From: Cognatiyoonia koreensis
Lineage (GTDB): Bacteria > Pseudomonadota > Alphaproteobacteria > Rhodobacterales > Rhodobacteraceae
DNA: 64,000 bases
Assembly: GCF_900109295.1 (NCBI RefSeq)
Contig: NZ_FOIZ01000001.1
Coordinates: 434,001 to 498,000 of the forward strand
Direction: 5' to 3'
In this document: positions 63,537 through 64,000 of the stretch, piece after piece
How positions within the stretch are numbered: the first letter of the stretch is position 1
How the letters are laid out: each line of letters starts with the position of its first letter
Translations under genes and position numbers: made by a program
The notes under the pieces: generated by a model
Told to the model about the DNA's origin: nothing
Database searches by the model: none
The model's input: only the letters and a program-made list of their open reading frames with translations

Positions 63537-64000
63537 GATTTTTGTTCCTTTCGGTTGGATTGAAGAGTTTCGCGTGGATTCGGTCCGAGGCCGAACAGGC
63601 CCCGCACGTAGCGGATCAGGTGATCGACGCTCTCACGCGCGAGATCTGGATCGCCGGTAGCTTTCGCCAGAATGAAACCGCCCTGAAGAACCGCCTGGGT
63701 GTGGCGGGCGAGGCTTTCGGCGGTCCAATCGGCATCGATGCCGCGTTGCGTACGGGCCGCTTCGATATCCGCTTCAAGCGTCGCGGCATGTCCGAAAATA
63801 CTTGCGGCGCAGGCATCACGGATCGCTGGGGTGCTTTCATGGACCTCCTGCGTCATTGTGCCGACGAGGCAGGTATATTCAAAGGTTTCGCCGTCGATGA
63901 TCGCCCGGCGAAAATCGAGATAGGCCAGAACACGGTCCAGCGGATCGTCGTGTTTGTGATAGGGCGCACTGGCAAACAGGGCACTGGTCGTTTCGGCCCA
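63533..64000 (-). CDS. TetR family regulator (5' end beyond window)
   Basis: The minus frame ends at 63533 and is open to the window edge (156 codons, no stop), so the N-terminal HTH lies outside. The visible part is the ligand-binding domain: VLAYLDFRRAIIDGETFEYT then CLVGTMTQEVHESTPAIRDA, ADWTAESLARHTQAVLQGGFILAKAT, ARESVDHLIRYVRGLFG. This matches TetR C-terminal domains of the small-molecule-responsive type. Probably represses the downstream AHSA1-VOC-GFA set, with which it is co-translated. Confidence 0.85.
   Translation of the reverse strand, partial: WAETTSALFASAPYHKHDDPLDRVLAYLDFRRAIIDGETFEYTCLVGTMTQEVHESTPAIRDACAASIFGHAATLEADIEAARTQRGIDADWTAESLARHTQAVLQGGFILAKATGDPDLARESVDHLIRYVRGLFGLGPNPRETLQSNRKEQKS

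Noticed and set aside
1..64000. CRISPR array, prophage or insertion sequence
   Set aside because: No regular spaced repeats, phage structural genes, transposase or terminal inverted repeats were seen.

Overview
The window looks like a chromosome segment of a marine alphaproteobacterium of the Rhodobacterales (Roseobacter group). Support: the order cdd-deoA-deoB-add-upp, the run murA-DUF2948-hisD-UPF0262-low-MW phosphatase, infA-maf-RNase E/G-yacG, a VPLPA-CTERM protein, a BLUF photosensor, several acyl-CoA ligases, a DmdC-type acyl-CoA dehydrogenase, and generally GC-rich coding sequence. Identifications come from reading the sequence; no database search was run.

Layout. 1-13.3 kb: DUF817 membrane protein (cut by the window edge), a lipoprotein, DUF533, a methyltransferase divergent from a LysR regulator, glyA, nadK with a convergently overlapping BLUF gene, CIA30-like protein, propionyl-CoA ligase, malic enzyme and a bicupin protein. 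13.4-18 kb: a translationally coupled nucleoside salvage operon. 18-24.7 kb: SPOR envelope protein, a peptidase-like protein without its catalytic motif, acyl-CoA ligase, DMT exporter plus sulfotransferase, and a Hint-domain protein. 24.8-32.9 kb: a minus-strand beta-oxidation cluster (fadJ, NTF2-like, fadA, GST, acyl-CoA dehydrogenase) led by a MerR regulator with a recognisable operator, with a second MerR paralogue upstream. Between GST and a 70-residue protein lies about 190 bp with a 12-bp closing inverted repeat and internal hairpins, a candidate structured RNA. 33-45.8 kb: two thioesterases with a MATE exporter, pyrD, DUF952, 5'-nucleotidase, SRAP, tRNA-Gly, an ABC exporter, acyl-CoA ligase, DCC thiol protein and a DUF4166 fusion. 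45.9-55.4 kb: an unlisted 54-residue NepR homologue behind an EcfG-type promoter, an RTX protein, tRNA-Thr, the murA-hisD block, a VPLPA-CTERM protein, infA-maf-RNase E/G-yacG and tRNA-Phe.

55.4-62 kb, after tRNA-Phe, differs in character: visibly more AT-rich, about 0.9 kb without a gene, an HWE histidine kinase with a single-domain response regulator, remnants of a PRC-barrel gene and of a DJ-1/PfpI gene, a membrane-anchored endonuclease/exonuclease/phosphatase protein, and a run of small stress-type genes (PLDc_N, CsbD, a 24-residue membrane peptide, an AI-2E family permease). HWE kinases, NepR and EcfG promoters all belong to the alphaproteobacterial general stress response, so the NepR locus at 45.9 kb and this segment may be linked. 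62-64 kb holds a coupled minus-strand set: a TetR regulator (cut by the edge), an AHSA1-type SRPBCC protein, a PhnB-like VOC protein and a cysteine-rich GFA-like protein.
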